In this document: one piece after another, positions 18,581-29,245 of the stretch
Numbering within the stretch: position 1 is the stretch's first letter
How the letters are laid out: each line of letters opens with the position of its first letter
NCBI GenBank assembly: GCA_023386315.1
Contig: JAEWJZ010000016.1
Span: forward strand, 93,168 to 157,167
Direction of reading: 5' to 3'
Source: Bacillota bacterium
Lineage (GTDB): Bacteria > Bacillota > Clostridia > Lachnospirales > Lachnospiraceae
Length of the DNA stretch: 64,000 bases
The notes under the pieces: generated by a model
Database searches by the model: none
What the model saw: the letters and a program-made list of their open reading frames with translations, nothing else
What the model was told of the DNA's origin: nothing
Position numbers and translations under genes: made by a program

Positions 18581-19114
18581 ATTGTTAAAATCGTAGTATT
18601 ATTGTTTATACTCGCATCCGGTTCTTATTTTGATGTAAGAGAACACCGGATACCAAATTGGCTGGTGCTTGCCGGTATAGCAGCAGGACTTTTTTTATCC
18701 TGGCTGGATCCGGGCGGGAAGGGAGGGGGTGAGTCTGTACTGCAGGAGATGATATTTTTTGCATGCCGGTTCCTGGTAGTTACAGCGGCGTTTTTTTTCT
18801 TGTTTATATGCCGTATGATCGGCGCAGGTGATATTAAGATTATCTCCCTGATATGCGGTTATCTGGGATTTGGCACCGGTTTTGCAGCGGTAGCATGGGG
18901 ATTTTTAATAGGAGCATTCTGGTCCCTGGTTCTAATGATTGTGAAAGGCTGTGCCTTTCAGCGGTTTTCTTATTTTCTGACCTATATCAGGTCCATATTT
19001 CAAACAAAAAAAATTACAGCTTATTATAGTTCCTCCCTGAATGGGTACGATGCAGTAATACCATTGGGATTATGCATGTTTTTAGGAGTGGTTCTTGCTG
19101 TTGTTTTCTTTTAA
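18581..19114 (+). CDS. Prepilin peptidase (A24 family), first Tad operon gene
   Basis: Aspartic membrane protease that cleaves the leader of Flp-type prepilins. It has several membrane helices and both catalytic aspartates: YFDVREHRIPNWL near the N-terminus and GAGDIKI in the middle (GxGD motif). About 178 residues, like TadV/CpaA proteins. The start is a problem: the only standard start that fits is the TTG at 18602, which has no ribosome site and removes half of the first helix. An AGGAG at 18571 points to an ATT codon at 18581, which restores a normal 17-residue lead-in to the first Asp. An ATG at 18576 leads to a stop after six codons. I chose the ATT start as an inference. Confidence 0.8.
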   Translation: MVKIVVLLFILASGSYFDVREHRIPNWLVLAGIAAGLFLSWLDPGGKGGGESVLQEMIFFACRFLVVTAAFFFLFICRMIGAGDIKIISLICGYLGFGTGFAAVAWGFLIGAFWSLVLMIVKGCAFQRFSYFLTYIRSIFQTKKITAYYSSSLNGYDAVIPLGLCMFLGVVLAVVFF

Positions 19115-19126
19115 CAGGAGGTTGCT

Positions 19127-20128
19127 ATGAAAAAACGTATTATGGCGGTATACGATGCGGACTCTGCATTTGGGGAACAGTTTGCAGAATTTGTGAATGA
19201 TAAGGAACGTGTTCCCATATCCATTGTGTCCTTTACAACGCTTAAGGAACTGATCAATTACAGCAGTGATCATGACATAGAGCTTCTTCTTATCAGCTCC
19301 GGCGTATCAAACCAGGAGATTGAACAGATAGGAGCGGACAGGGTGGTTCTTCTTACAGAAGAGAAGATGATTTCTTTCGGTGAGCCGTATCCCTGTGTTT
19401 ATAAGTATCAGGCTGCTGATCACCTTCTTCGGGAAATTATGGAGGAATACTGTGTGGTATCAGAAGACCAGGGGTATACCGTACTGTCTGAAAGAAGCAG
19501 GGTGGTAGGCGTTTATTCGCCGGTAAACCGCTGCTTAAAGACATCTTTTTCTCTGACCATGGCACAGCTTCTCTCCCGGGATTTAAAAGTTCTTTATTTA
19601 AATCTGGAAGACTGCTCCGGCCTGGCAGGATTAACAGGGGAAGAGTACGAGAGGGGAATGTCAGATCTGTTTTATTATTACAGGCAGGGGACCTTTTCCT
19701 TTAGCAGACTTGGTGCTGCCGTTTATACATGGGGTGATTTAGATTATGTGCCTCCGGTTCAGTATCCGGAAGATCTTGCTTTCGTTTCATCACAGGAGAT
19801 AGCAGGATTAATCAGGCAGATATCGGAACAAAGCACATACGGCACCATCATACTTGATCTGGGACAGATGGGGAAAAGAGCGGCGGATGTTCTTGAAGTA
19901 TGTGATGGAATCTATATGCCGGTAAAAGAAGACTGTGTATCAGCTGCCAAGGTAGAGGAATTTGAAACATATCTGGCGGCCTCAGGCCATGATACCATGT
20001 TGAAGCGAATTCAGAAAATTAAACTTCCCTATCATTGTACCTTTGGCAGGAGAGACAATTATCTGGATCAGCTTTTATGGAGCGAATTAGGTGATTTTAC
20101 CCGGCAGCTCTTAAGAAAGCAGCTATAG
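19127..20128 (+). CDS. TadZ/CpaE-like pilus assembly protein
   Basis: MinD/ParA-related protein that localises Tad pilus machinery to a cell site. The 333-residue protein has a receiver-like N-terminal domain (about residues 1-110) and a C-terminal P-loop-like domain. The Walker A position reads GVYSPVNRCLKTSF: the Lys-Thr pair is kept but the glycines are lost, matching the atypical ATPase reported for TadZ. It has DLGQMGKR-like Walker B positions (ILDLGQMG). It follows the prepilin peptidase by 12 nt and has the ribosome site AGGAGG. Confidence 0.83.
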   Translation: MKKRIMAVYDADSAFGEQFAEFVNDKERVPISIVSFTTLKELINYSSDHDIELLLISSGVSNQEIEQIGADRVVLLTEEKMISFGEPYPCVYKYQAADHLLREIMEEYCVVSEDQGYTVLSERSRVVGVYSPVNRCLKTSFSLTMAQLLSRDLKVLYLNLEDCSGLAGLTGEEYERGMSDLFYYYRQGTFSFSRLGAAVYTWGDLDYVPPVQYPEDLAFVSSQEIAGLIRQISEQSTYGTIILDLGQMGKRAADVLEVCDGIYMPVKEDCVSAAKVEEFETYLAASGHDTMLKRIQKIKLPYHCTFGRRDNYLDQLLWSELGDFTRQLLRKQL

Positions 20129-20141
20129 GGAGGGAAAGGAT

Positions 20142-21362
20142 TTGAAAGAGGAACAGCGCAGAGCGATGCGGGAAGATATCATGGTGGAATTAAATCAGCA
20201 TCAGCAGATATCAGACGAAGAGCTGTATACCATGATAGATGAGAAGATAATAAAACTGGGAATGACAGAGTATCTGCCATTAAGAGAAAAGCTGTTGCTG
20301 CGGGGCTGGTTGTTTGATTCCTTCAGGCGCTTAGGTGTACTTCAGGAACTGGTAGATGATAAAACAGTTACGGAAATCATGGTAAATGGGGCAAATCAGA
20401 TTTTTGTTGAAAGAAACGGACATATGGAACGTTGGGAGAAGGTGTTTGAGAATCAGGAACAGCTGGAAGATATGATTCAGCAGATTGTCAGCCGTATAAA
20501 CAGGACTGTGAATGTTTCAAGACCCATAGCAGATGCCAGGCTGGCTGATGGATCCAGAGTTCATGTTGTGCTGCCGCCGGTTTCCATTGACGGTCCGGCT
20601 GTCACAATCAGAAAGTTTCCGGAGCCTATAACCATAGACAGACTTTTAAAGCTTGGTTCGATTACCAGAGAAGCAGCAGATTTTTTAAAAATTATTGTGG
20701 AAGCCGGATATAACATTTTTATCAGCGGCGGAACAAATTCCGGCAAGAGTACTTTTTTAAATGCTCTTTCAGCTTATATACCAAAAAATGAGCGCGTAGT
20801 AACCATAGAGGACTCGGCAGAGCTTCAAATCACTCACATCCCCAACCTGGTCCGGTTAGAGACAAGAGGTGCCAATGGAGAAGGGGAGGGAGAGGTGACA
20901 ATTGGTGATTTAATCAGGGCAGCTCTTCGAATGAATCCGTCCAGGATCATTGTAGGTGAAGTCAGAGGTAAAGAAGCGCTTGATATGATTTCTGCCATGA
21001 ATACGGGACATGACGGAAGCTTAAGCACAGGACATGGTAACAGCCCTAAGGACATGCTGTCCAGACTGGAGACCATGGTGCTCATGGGAGCAGACATTCC
21101 CCTTTTGGCTGTACGCAGCCAGGTTGCAGCTGCGATTGATGTCTTGATTCATTTAGGCAGACTGAGAGATAAAAGCAGACGGGTACTGTCTATTGTGGAG
21201 GTAGCAGGCTATGAAGATGGTGAAATCAGACTTAATCCCCTTTATAGATTTGAGGAAGAAAAGACGGTGCAGGGTAATGCCAGGACAGTTTGTGGAAGCC
21301 TTAAAAAAGTGGGGAGTCTTAAAAATACAGAAAAACTCAAAGCAGCAGGCATTGAATTATGA
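20142..21362 (+). CDS. CpaF/TadA-type secretion ATPase
   Basis: Hexameric ATPase that drives Tad pilus extension and retraction from the cytoplasmic side. The 406-residue protein has Walker A SGGTNSGKST near residue 195, the Asp box VTIEDSAEL, the Walker B region RIIVGEVRG and the His box MNTGHDGSLSTGHGNS, in the usual order. The start is TTG at 20142, five bases after AGGGAAAGGA. The C-terminus overlaps the start of the TadB gene by a few bases. Length is normal for Firmicutes CpaF. Confidence 0.93.
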   Translation: MKEEQRRAMREDIMVELNQHQQISDEELYTMIDEKIIKLGMTEYLPLREKLLLRGWLFDSFRRLGVLQELVDDKTVTEIMVNGANQIFVERNGHMERWEKVFENQEQLEDMIQQIVSRINRTVNVSRPIADARLADGSRVHVVLPPVSIDGPAVTIRKFPEPITIDRLLKLGSITREAADFLKIIVEAGYNIFISGGTNSGKSTFLNALSAYIPKNERVVTIEDSAELQITHIPNLVRLETRGANGEGEGEVTIGDLIRAALRMNPSRIIVGEVRGKEALDMISAMNTGHDGSLSTGHGNSPKDMLSRLETMVLMGADIPLLAVRSQVAAAIDVLIHLGRLRDKSRRVLSIVEVAGYEDGEIRLNPLYRFEEEKTVQGNARTVCGSLKKVGSLKNTEKLKAAGIEL

Positions 21363-22089
21363 TACATATATTCTGTCTCTGAGGGAATGGATTGTTTATA
21401 GCGGACAGGGGGTATTAATCGCAGCACTATTTTCATATATTTTCTATCGCAGTCTGGCGGTATTTCTGATTTTTATTCCGTTCGGAATCATTGTTCCATT
21501 TGCAAAAAGAAAAGAATTAAAAGAAAAGCGGCTCAGGAAGCTGAATCTGGAATTTAAAGAAGGCATTTTACTTCTATCCTCTTTTTTGAGTGCCGGATAT
21601 TCCGTTGAAAACGCATTGCTTTCCTCTTCAAGAGAGCTGTCTGTTCTTTTTGGCGGGGAGGGGCTTATAACGAAGGAATTTCAGTTGATTGAAAGCCAGA
21701 TTCGTATTAACCGGTCGGTAGAGCAGGCATTTCTTGAATTTGCCATAAGAAGCGGGCTGGATGATGTAAAGAATTTTGCAGAGGTGTTTTCCACCGCAAA
21801 ACGAAGTGGAGGAGAGCTGGTTTCCATTATCAGCCATACCGCAGATGTTATTAGGGATAAGGTGCAGGTAAGACAGGAAATTCTTACCATGACGGCTTCT
21901 AAACAGTTCGAACTAAAGATCATGAATCTCATTCCTTTTTTAATTGTCATTTATATAGACTTCACCTCTCCAGGTTTTTTTCAGATCATGTATACCACTG
22001 GTGCAGGAAGAATTCTAATGACCATCTGCATGGTGATATATATGGTTGCTTTTTGGACAGCAAAGCGGATTATGGATATTGAAATATAA
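21352..22089 (+). CDS. TadB-like pilus platform protein
   Basis: Inner-membrane platform protein of the Tad machine with a type II secretion F domain: helices near residues 15-50 and at the C-terminus, with the cytoplasmic helical part between (LSSFLSAGYSVENALLSSS, TAKRSGGELVSIISHTADVIRDK). The frame is open from 21211, well inside cpaF. A TTG at 21352 gives a 10-nt overlap with cpaF and an N-terminus like family members, whereas the ATG at 21277 would overlap by 86 nt. The start is therefore uncertain. Confidence 0.85.
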   Translation: MNYDTYILSLREWIVYSGQGVLIAALFSYIFYRSLAVFLIFIPFGIIVPFAKRKELKEKRLRKLNLEFKEGILLLSSFLSAGYSVENALLSSSRELSVLFGGEGLITKEFQLIESQIRINRSVEQAFLEFAIRSGLDDVKNFAEVFSTAKRSGGELVSIISHTADVIRDKVQVRQEILTMTASKQFELKIMNLIPFLIVIYIDFTSPGFFQIMYTTGAGRILMTICMVIYMVAFWTAKRIMDIEI

Positions 22090-22101
22090 CCAGGAGGTTG
22101 G

Positions 22102-23364
22102 ATGAAAGATCAGTTAAAAATCAGATGGAAATTGCCTGTAACAAAGATTCAGGCTGCATGCATGGCAGGCGGAGTACTTTTGTATGCAGTTATGGAGGTT
22201 GTCTCTCTATGGGGCAGGCAGAATGAGTTCGAAGGATATGGATTAAAAAGAGCGGGACCCGGGCAGGGAGAAAGCATTTATGAAGTTTTAGTAAAAGGAC
22301 TGGATAAAGAACAGGATGATAAGAAATTAATGATAGAAATTCCAGTGCGGGAGCGTCATTATACAGAAGAAGAAGCAGAAGATCTCTTTGACAGACTGGA
22401 AAACGAGCTGGAATCTCAGATGCTTTCAGAGAATGATTCCCTTAATACCATAAAACATAATCTGAATTTCAAAACGAGACTGGACAGCTTCGGACTATCG
22501 GTCTGCTGGGAGACAAGTGATCCTGACCTGATTGATTCCTTTGGCACGGTTTATAACGAGGATCTTCCTGATGGGGGAAAAGAAATTATGATAATTGCAG
22601 CAGTATCGGACGGGACCCATGAGCATGGATATCAATTTAAGGGTAAGGTAATTCCGCCTGCTCTGACAATGGAAGAGAAGCAGAAGGCTGCTTTTCGAAA
22701 ATGGGCTGATGAGATTGATGCAATGCAGCAGACAGAGGATGCGCTGGTTTTACCTCAGGAATTTGAAGGACAGAAACTAAAGTATTTTAAACCCAGGGAT
22801 GGAAGCTATGGGATATTGCCTGTGCTTGGTTTTTCACTGGCAGTCCTTTTACAGGTCAGGACCCAGGTTGAAAAGCAGAAAGCAGGCAGGTTGAGAGAAC
22901 AGCAGCTTTTACTGGATTATTCAGAAGTGGTTTCAAAACTTGTGGTCTATATTGGAGCAGGCTATACAGTCAGGGGAGCATGGGATCGGATTGCTGCTGG
23001 CTATGGGGAGTCACTTAAAAACGGAAAGCAGACTATTCGTCCTGTCTACGAAGAGATGGTTAAGGCAGCAACGCAGATAAAAAGCGGCCTGTCCGAAGGT
23101 CGTGCTTACAGTGAATTTGGAAGGCGGTGCGGACTTCAGCCATACATAAAGCTTGCAGCTTTGCTGGAGCAAAATCAAAAAAACGGAGGCAGACAGCTAA
23201 GAAATGCGCTTGATATTGAGATGGCTTCTGCATTTGAGCAGAGAAAGAATGCAGCGAGGAAGCTGGGAGAAGAGGCGGGAACCAGACTTTTACTTCCGCT
23301 CCTTCTAATGCTTTTAGTGGTTATGATTATGATAGTAGTTCCAGCATTTCTTGCATTTTACTAG
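22102..23364 (+). CDS. TadC-like platform protein with Ig-like insert
   Basis: Second membrane platform protein. The C-terminal half (about residues 235-420) is the T2SS F-type fold with VVSKLVVYIGAGYTVRGAWDRI, a long helical region and a hydrophobic C-terminal helix. The N-terminal half is unusual: a membrane helix (residues 18-38), then about 190 residues that would be outside the cell, of which residues 115-195 follow the pattern of atrophied bacterial Ig domains (LSVCWETSDPDLIDSFGTV). A second helix near 235-255 leads back to the cytoplasm. The ribosome site AGGAGG precedes the ATG. Confidence 0.78.
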   Translation: MKDQLKIRWKLPVTKIQAACMAGGVLLYAVMEVVSLWGRQNEFEGYGLKRAGPGQGESIYEVLVKGLDKEQDDKKLMIEIPVRERHYTEEEAEDLFDRLENELESQMLSENDSLNTIKHNLNFKTRLDSFGLSVCWETSDPDLIDSFGTVYNEDLPDGGKEIMIIAAVSDGTHEHGYQFKGKVIPPALTMEEKQKAAFRKWADEIDAMQQTEDALVLPQEFEGQKLKYFKPRDGSYGILPVLGFSLAVLLQVRTQVEKQKAGRLREQQLLLDYSEVVSKLVVYIGAGYTVRGAWDRIAAGYGESLKNGKQTIRPVYEEMVKAATQIKSGLSEGRAYSEFGRRCGLQPYIKLAALLEQNQKNGGRQLRNALDIEMASAFEQRKNAARKLGEEAGTRLLLPLLLMLLVVMIMIVVPAFLAFY

Positions 23365-23379
23365 AGAGGAGGTGATACC

Positions 23380-23564
23380 ATGGCTGTATCAATGAGAGAA
23401 CAGATCAAAGACTTTATAAGAGAGGAGGATGGAGTAGGGGTTATCGAAATTGTATTGATTCTGGTGGTTTTAATTGGTCTTGTGATTATTTTCAAAACCA
23501 ACATCAAAAAACTGCTGGATAGTATTTTTGAAGAGATTAACAAGCAGTCGAAAGAGGTGTATTA

Positions 23565-23565
<1 letters not shown>
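23380..23565 (+). CDS. Flp1-family type IVb pilin
   Basis: Probable major pilin. The 61-residue protein has a charged N-terminus with REEDGVGVIEIVLILVVLIG, a leader-peptidase site followed by Glu at the +5 region and a single hydrophobic helix, then a short polar tail. This is the Flp1-like pattern of Gram-positive Tad operons. The ATG at 23380 has the ribosome site GAGGAGGTGATACC, the strongest in the operon, consistent with high output. The next gene overlaps its stop by one base (TAATG). The exact cleavage site is inferred. Confidence 0.85.
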
Positions 23566-25469
<1,904 letters not shown>

Positions 25470-25477
25470 GGAGGCGA

Positions 25478-26407
25478 ATGATCATGCCCTTTTTCAGAGA
25501 GTTTATTAAAATTATCCGTAAAGCAAAGGTTACTCTCCAGGTACAAATCCCCTTGATAAAAAGAAAGATCTCTGTAAAAAGGGTATTGTCATCCGCCTCC
25601 TTAAAGGCGGGCTCCGCAAGTCTGACCATAGAAGCAGCAATGGCACTTCCTCTTTTTCTGTTTGCTGTAATAATTCTGATGATGCCTATGAAACTATTAA
25701 ATGATGGGAGAAAGGTGCAGACGGCCCTTGAGATTACAGGGGAAGAGTTAAGCCAGTATGTTTCTGTTTTAAAAGAGCTGGAGAAAGGAGAAGATCTTAA
25801 TGCTGCAGGGGTAAATGAATTGCCCGACGGTTTCCTGAATGGAATGAAAGAACAGGGAATTCTTCTTTATGTAAGAATGAAAATGGGCAGGTATGATGTC
25901 TGTGAATACCTCGATTCTGTATCTTTTTCCCGTTCTTCCATTTTAAAAGATAACGAAACCATTGATTTAATTATGGATTATCGTATACGTCTGCCATTTC
26001 CCGTGCTGGGACTGAAAAGTATTAATATGACAGCCAGATGCTGCCGAAGAGCATGGATAGGAAATACATTGCTTAATAATGAGGAATCTGATTACTCAGA
26101 GGAAATGGTTTACGTGGGAAGAGACAGTACCAGGTATCATAAAAAAAGGACCTGCCACTATTTATACAATCATATTAAGGCGGTTAATAAAAAGGATCTT
26201 GAGAGTATGCGCAATATAAACGGAGGAAAATATAAGCCCTGCAGCAGATGCGCCGGTCTGGCAGAAGAAGGAAGTGTGGTCTATATAATGCCGTCAGGTG
26301 AGAAATATCATAGTAATAAAGACTGTACGGCTATCACCGCATATGTAAAGCTTGTACCATTATCGGAAGTGGCTCACTTAGGTGCCTGTTCCTATTGTTC
26401 TCAGTAA
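25478..26407 (+). CDS. TadE-like pseudopilin with two Ada-like zinc-binding repeats
   Basis: Minor pilin-like protein of 310 residues. A pilin-type helix (ASLTIEAAMALPLFLFAVII) lies near residues 55-75 after a basic N-terminus. The C-terminal 90 residues hold two copies of a Tyr-His...Cys...Cys-x-x-Cys pattern: YHKKRTCHY with PCSRC, and YHSNKDCTA with ACSYC. This resembles the metal-binding part of Ada-type proteins. The frame is open from 25361, but the ATG at 25478 follows AAGGAGG and starts after the upstream stop. The zinc role is inference. Confidence 0.8.
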   Translation: MIMPFFREFIKIIRKAKVTLQVQIPLIKRKISVKRVLSSASLKAGSASLTIEAAMALPLFLFAVIILMMPMKLLNDGRKVQTALEITGEELSQYVSVLKELEKGEDLNAAGVNELPDGFLNGMKEQGILLYVRMKMGRYDVCEYLDSVSFSRSSILKDNETIDLIMDYRIRLPFPVLGLKSINMTARCCRRAWIGNTLLNNEESDYSEEMVYVGRDSTRYHKKRTCHYLYNHIKAVNKKDLESMRNINGGKYKPCSRCAGLAEEGSVVYIMPSGEKYHSNKDCTAITAYVKLVPLSEVAHLGACSYCSQ

Positions 26408-26417
26408 GGGGGAAAAG

Positions 26418-26852
26418 ATGGCAGAACAAATGAATCGTATATTTTTTGGAATATTTCTTCTGGCAGCAGCCTGGGAGGATGGACGCAGAAAAAGTATTAG
26501 TATCCAACTCTTTATAAGCGCTGGTACGGCAGGAATTATTCTGTGTTTATTACAGAGAGAAGATCTGATCAGCCGCTTAACTGGCTGTCTGGTTGGCCTT
26601 GCTTTACTGGTGGTAAGCAGATTGACTAACGAATCTGTGGGCACTGGAGATGGCTGTTTCTTTATCATAAGCGGGTTGTTTTTTCCTGTTTTATTTAACT
26701 TAAAGCTATTGGTTTATGGATTAAGCCTATGCGGTATTTTCTGCAGCCTGTTTTTTCTTATAAATCGTGTTAATGGAGTTGATGTTGGAAAAGAAAAAAT
26801 TCCATTTATCCCGTTTCTGGTTCCGGTCTGGCTTATTATGGTGCTAAGATGA
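26418..26852 (+). CDS. Second prepilin peptidase (A24 family)
   Basis: Another membrane aspartic peptidase in the same operon, 144 residues, shorter than the first. Both catalytic aspartates are in place: AAAWEDGRRKSI at the N-terminus and GTGDGCFFI in the middle. The start is the ATG at 26418 with AAGGGGG upstream; the frame is open back to 26382 without a ribosome site. It sits between the two TadE-like genes and overlaps the next one by 4 nt, so it may process pseudopilins while the first enzyme handles the Flp pilin. That division of labour is a guess. Confidence 0.8.
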   Translation: MAEQMNRIFFGIFLLAAAWEDGRRKSISIQLFISAGTAGIILCLLQREDLISRLTGCLVGLALLVVSRLTNESVGTGDGCFFIISGLFFPVLFNLKLLVYGLSLCGIFCSLFFLINRVNGVDVGKEKIPFIPFLVPVWLIMVLR

Positions 26853-27238
26853 ACAGGCGCTTAAACGGAAGCTATACCGTAGAGGCCGCTTTTGTTATGG
26901 CTGTCATTTTATTCGCTCTCATGATTTCGATTCAGTCCGCTTATCGCTTAAGAGACGAGGTGGCGGGGTCTATGGCACTTGCAGAATCCGTGCAAAGACT
27001 GAGGCACAATGAGACGGAATCCCCTGAAGACGCCTCAGACTGGGCAATTCACAGAGCCGGCGTTCCTTTCTCATGGAAGGAATACCGATTTGAATTAAAT
27101 ATGTCTGGGAATTCACTTACAGGAAGACAGATTAAAGGAACAGGAATGGGCGGCAAATGGAGACTTCAGCTGGAACAGCGGGTATTTGATCCCGAGAACT
27201 TTCTAAGAAAGCTTACGCTGATTAGTCAGGAGGAGTGA
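26849..27238 (+). CDS. TadE/TadF-like pseudopilin
   Basis: Small 129-residue protein with a short basic N-terminus and a pilin-type helix SYTVEAAFVMAVILFALMI at residues 8-26, then a polar domain. The Gly-Ser-Tyr-Thr-Val-Glu pattern with Glu at position +5 of the likely mature protein is typical of substrates of A24 peptidases. The ATG overlaps the stop of the peptidase gene (ATGA). It probably forms a pilus-tip or initiation complex with the other TadE-like protein. Confidence 0.82.
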   Translation: MNRRLNGSYTVEAAFVMAVILFALMISIQSAYRLRDEVAGSMALAESVQRLRHNETESPEDASDWAIHRAGVPFSWKEYRFELNMSGNSLTGRQIKGTGMGGKWRLQLEQRVFDPENFLRKLTLISQEE

Positions 27239-27239
27239 G

Positions 27240-28550
27240 ATGAATGTTACATACAGGCGGGAAATGAAGCATAATTATTTGATTATAGAGCAGGACAAAT
27301 CTTGGACAGAGGGATATGAGATTAATATGCTTAAAGAAAATCACATTAATGGTCTGCTGAAATTTCATTTAAAACAGATCGATTCACATAGATATTTTTA
27401 TTATGAAATCACCTCTAAGCAGCCCTTAAACCGGATTTTAGAATTTCACAGCTTAAATAAAGAAGAACTTAAGGGCCTCATTGCCGGGATTGCCCAGATT
27501 CTTAACCGCATTCCTGTCTATCTGCTGAAAGAGGATCAGATACTACTGCAGCCGGAGTTTATCTATCTGGAACCTGACCATTTTTTTGTTTCACTCTGTC
27601 TGGTACCGGGAAGAGACAGAAAATTTCCGGAAGAGATGACCGAACTGTTACATTATCTTCTGGGGAAAGTAAATCACCAGGATAAAGAATGCGTGGTAAT
27701 GGCTTATGCTCTATATCAGGAAAGCCTAAAGGATAATTATAGTATTGACACTCTTACAGAGCTGGTCGGTAGTCATAATACCAGGCCGGCGGCAGGACAG
27801 GAGAGGGAAGAAAGAAACCGCCAGAATCTTACGGAGGCCGGGGAGTCTCAATCAGGGTTTAGGGATGCAGAGAGAGACGAAATACAGGTTATTCAGGAAT
27901 TTACTCAGACTGAACAAATAAAAGCTTCCAGATCTGTTTCATGGAGGCCATTAATGATATCATCTGCGGTCATAACTGTAGCTGCGGCCCTGTTTTGGAG
28001 TATATTTGGTTGCAGAGGAATTAAAAAATACTGGTACATAGTGCTGGCAGCAGGAATATTGTCTTTTTTGTATGGAATAATCAAATCAGGCAGCAAAAAT
28101 GAATTAAAGCACGTAAAGGGTTACTCCGATTATGAGGAGGAGCAGGAGGAATGGAAGACTGCATTTTATGAGAGTGAGGAGGAACCCCAGACTCCGTTAA
28201 AATCTGCAGAAGGAGAACTTATACAGACGGTACTTCTAACCAATAATCAAAAAGACACAGAAGTACGTATTCTAAAGTCGGTGGGTCCGGGTAATCAGGA
28301 TATAGCAATTACATATACGCCCTTTCTCATTGGAAAGCAGGAGGGTCTGGTGGATTATGTAATTGACGGGGACACAATCAGCAGGATTCATGCGAAAATA
28401 GAAAAGGCTGGGAGTGATTACTGTATCAGTGATTTGAACTCCACCAATGGTACATATGTCAATGGACGGCTTCTTGAAACAAATGAAACTGTTTTATTAA
28501 ACCTGGGAGATGAAATTTTTATCGCAAATTTTGCGTTTATATTTACATAA
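27240..28550 (+). CDS. DUF6382/FHA-domain membrane protein
   Basis: Protein of 436 residues at the end of the Tad operon. Residues 1-175 match DUF6382 in style (YRREMKHNYLI, then LNRILEFHSL); residues 180-230 are polar; two membrane helices lie near 238-275; and the C-terminus is an FHA domain with DTISRIHAKIE and DLNSTNGTYVNG, the phosphothreonine-binding motifs. The start at 27240 has GGAGTGAG and follows the previous stop by one base. FHA proteins near secretion systems often sense Ser/Thr kinase activity; no kinase is encoded in the window. Confidence 0.8.
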   Translation: MNVTYRREMKHNYLIIEQDKSWTEGYEINMLKENHINGLLKFHLKQIDSHRYFYYEITSKQPLNRILEFHSLNKEELKGLIAGIAQILNRIPVYLLKEDQILLQPEFIYLEPDHFFVSLCLVPGRDRKFPEEMTELLHYLLGKVNHQDKECVVMAYALYQESLKDNYSIDTLTELVGSHNTRPAAGQEREERNRQNLTEAGESQSGFRDAERDEIQVIQEFTQTEQIKASRSVSWRPLMISSAVITVAAALFWSIFGCRGIKKYWYIVLAAGILSFLYGIIKSGSKNELKHVKGYSDYEEEQEEWKTAFYESEEEPQTPLKSAEGELIQTVLLTNNQKDTEVRILKSVGPGNQDIAITYTPFLIGKQEGLVDYVIDGDTISRIHAKIEKAGSDYCISDLNSTNGTYVNGRLLETNETVLLNLGDEIFIANFAFIFT

Positions 28551-28602
28551 TCTGTCAGTTTATGATAAAATAAGCATATTATAATTCAGAAGGAGCGCTT
28601 CC

Positions 28603-29208
28603 ATGGATGAATTTAGCAGACGTAAGAAGGCCTATGTAAATATTGGTCTCATTGCGTTAAATGTCATTTATTTTCTATACCTGGAGATGAATGGATCTAC
28701 CGAGAATACCCAGTTTATGGTTTCCCAGGGAGCCATGTATGCGCCGCTGGTAATTGAAAGAGGAGAATATTACAGACTGATTACTTCTGCATTTATGCAT
28801 TTTGGTATCAATCATATTATGAACAACATGCTTATTTTATTTATTCTGGGAGATAATCTGGAACGTGCACTTGGTCATATTAAATATCTGGTCTTTTATT
28901 TAATCTGCGGTGTAGGAGCGAATGTAGTTTCCATGATTGTGAATCTGTCCGGATACCGAAGTGTGGTATCCGCAGGGGCATCCGGTGCGATTTTCGGTGT
29001 GATCGGCGGTCTTTTATATGCCGTGGCAGTTAACCGCGGTCAGCTGGAAGATTTAAGTACCCGCCAGTTGGTGGTGGTAATTCTATGTTCCCTGTATTTT
29101 GGTTTTACCAGCACAGGTGTTGATAATGCTGCCCATGTGGCAGGTTTGATTACAGGTGTTATCATGGGAGTTATTTTATACCGAAGACCCAGAAGCCGCA
29201 GCATATAA
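28603..29208 (+). CDS. Rhomboid-family intramembrane serine protease
   Basis: Six-helix membrane protease of 201 residues. The catalytic Ser is in GASGAIFGVIGG (GxSG) and the catalytic His in NAAHVAGLITG; a further NxxxN motif (HIMNNML) precedes them. Length fits the minimal rhomboid core. The ATG at 28603 follows AAGGAG. It lies 52 bp after the Tad operon in the same direction; a TATTATAAT stretch in the gap could be a separate promoter. A pilus-related target is possible but unsupported. Confidence 0.93.
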   Translation: MDEFSRRKKAYVNIGLIALNVIYFLYLEMNGSTENTQFMVSQGAMYAPLVIERGEYYRLITSAFMHFGINHIMNNMLILFILGDNLERALGHIKYLVFYLICGVGANVVSMIVNLSGYRSVVSAGASGAIFGVIGGLLYAVAVNRGQLEDLSTRQLVVVILCSLYFGFTSTGVDNAAHVAGLITGVIMGVILYRRPRSRSI

Positions 29209-29245
29209 TAAATATAGGGGTATGACGCTGGAAGGAGGTGAGCGT

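Noticed and set aside
18576..18596. ATG at 18576 as start of the first Tad gene
   Set aside because: That frame stops after six codons and is not in the peptidase frame.
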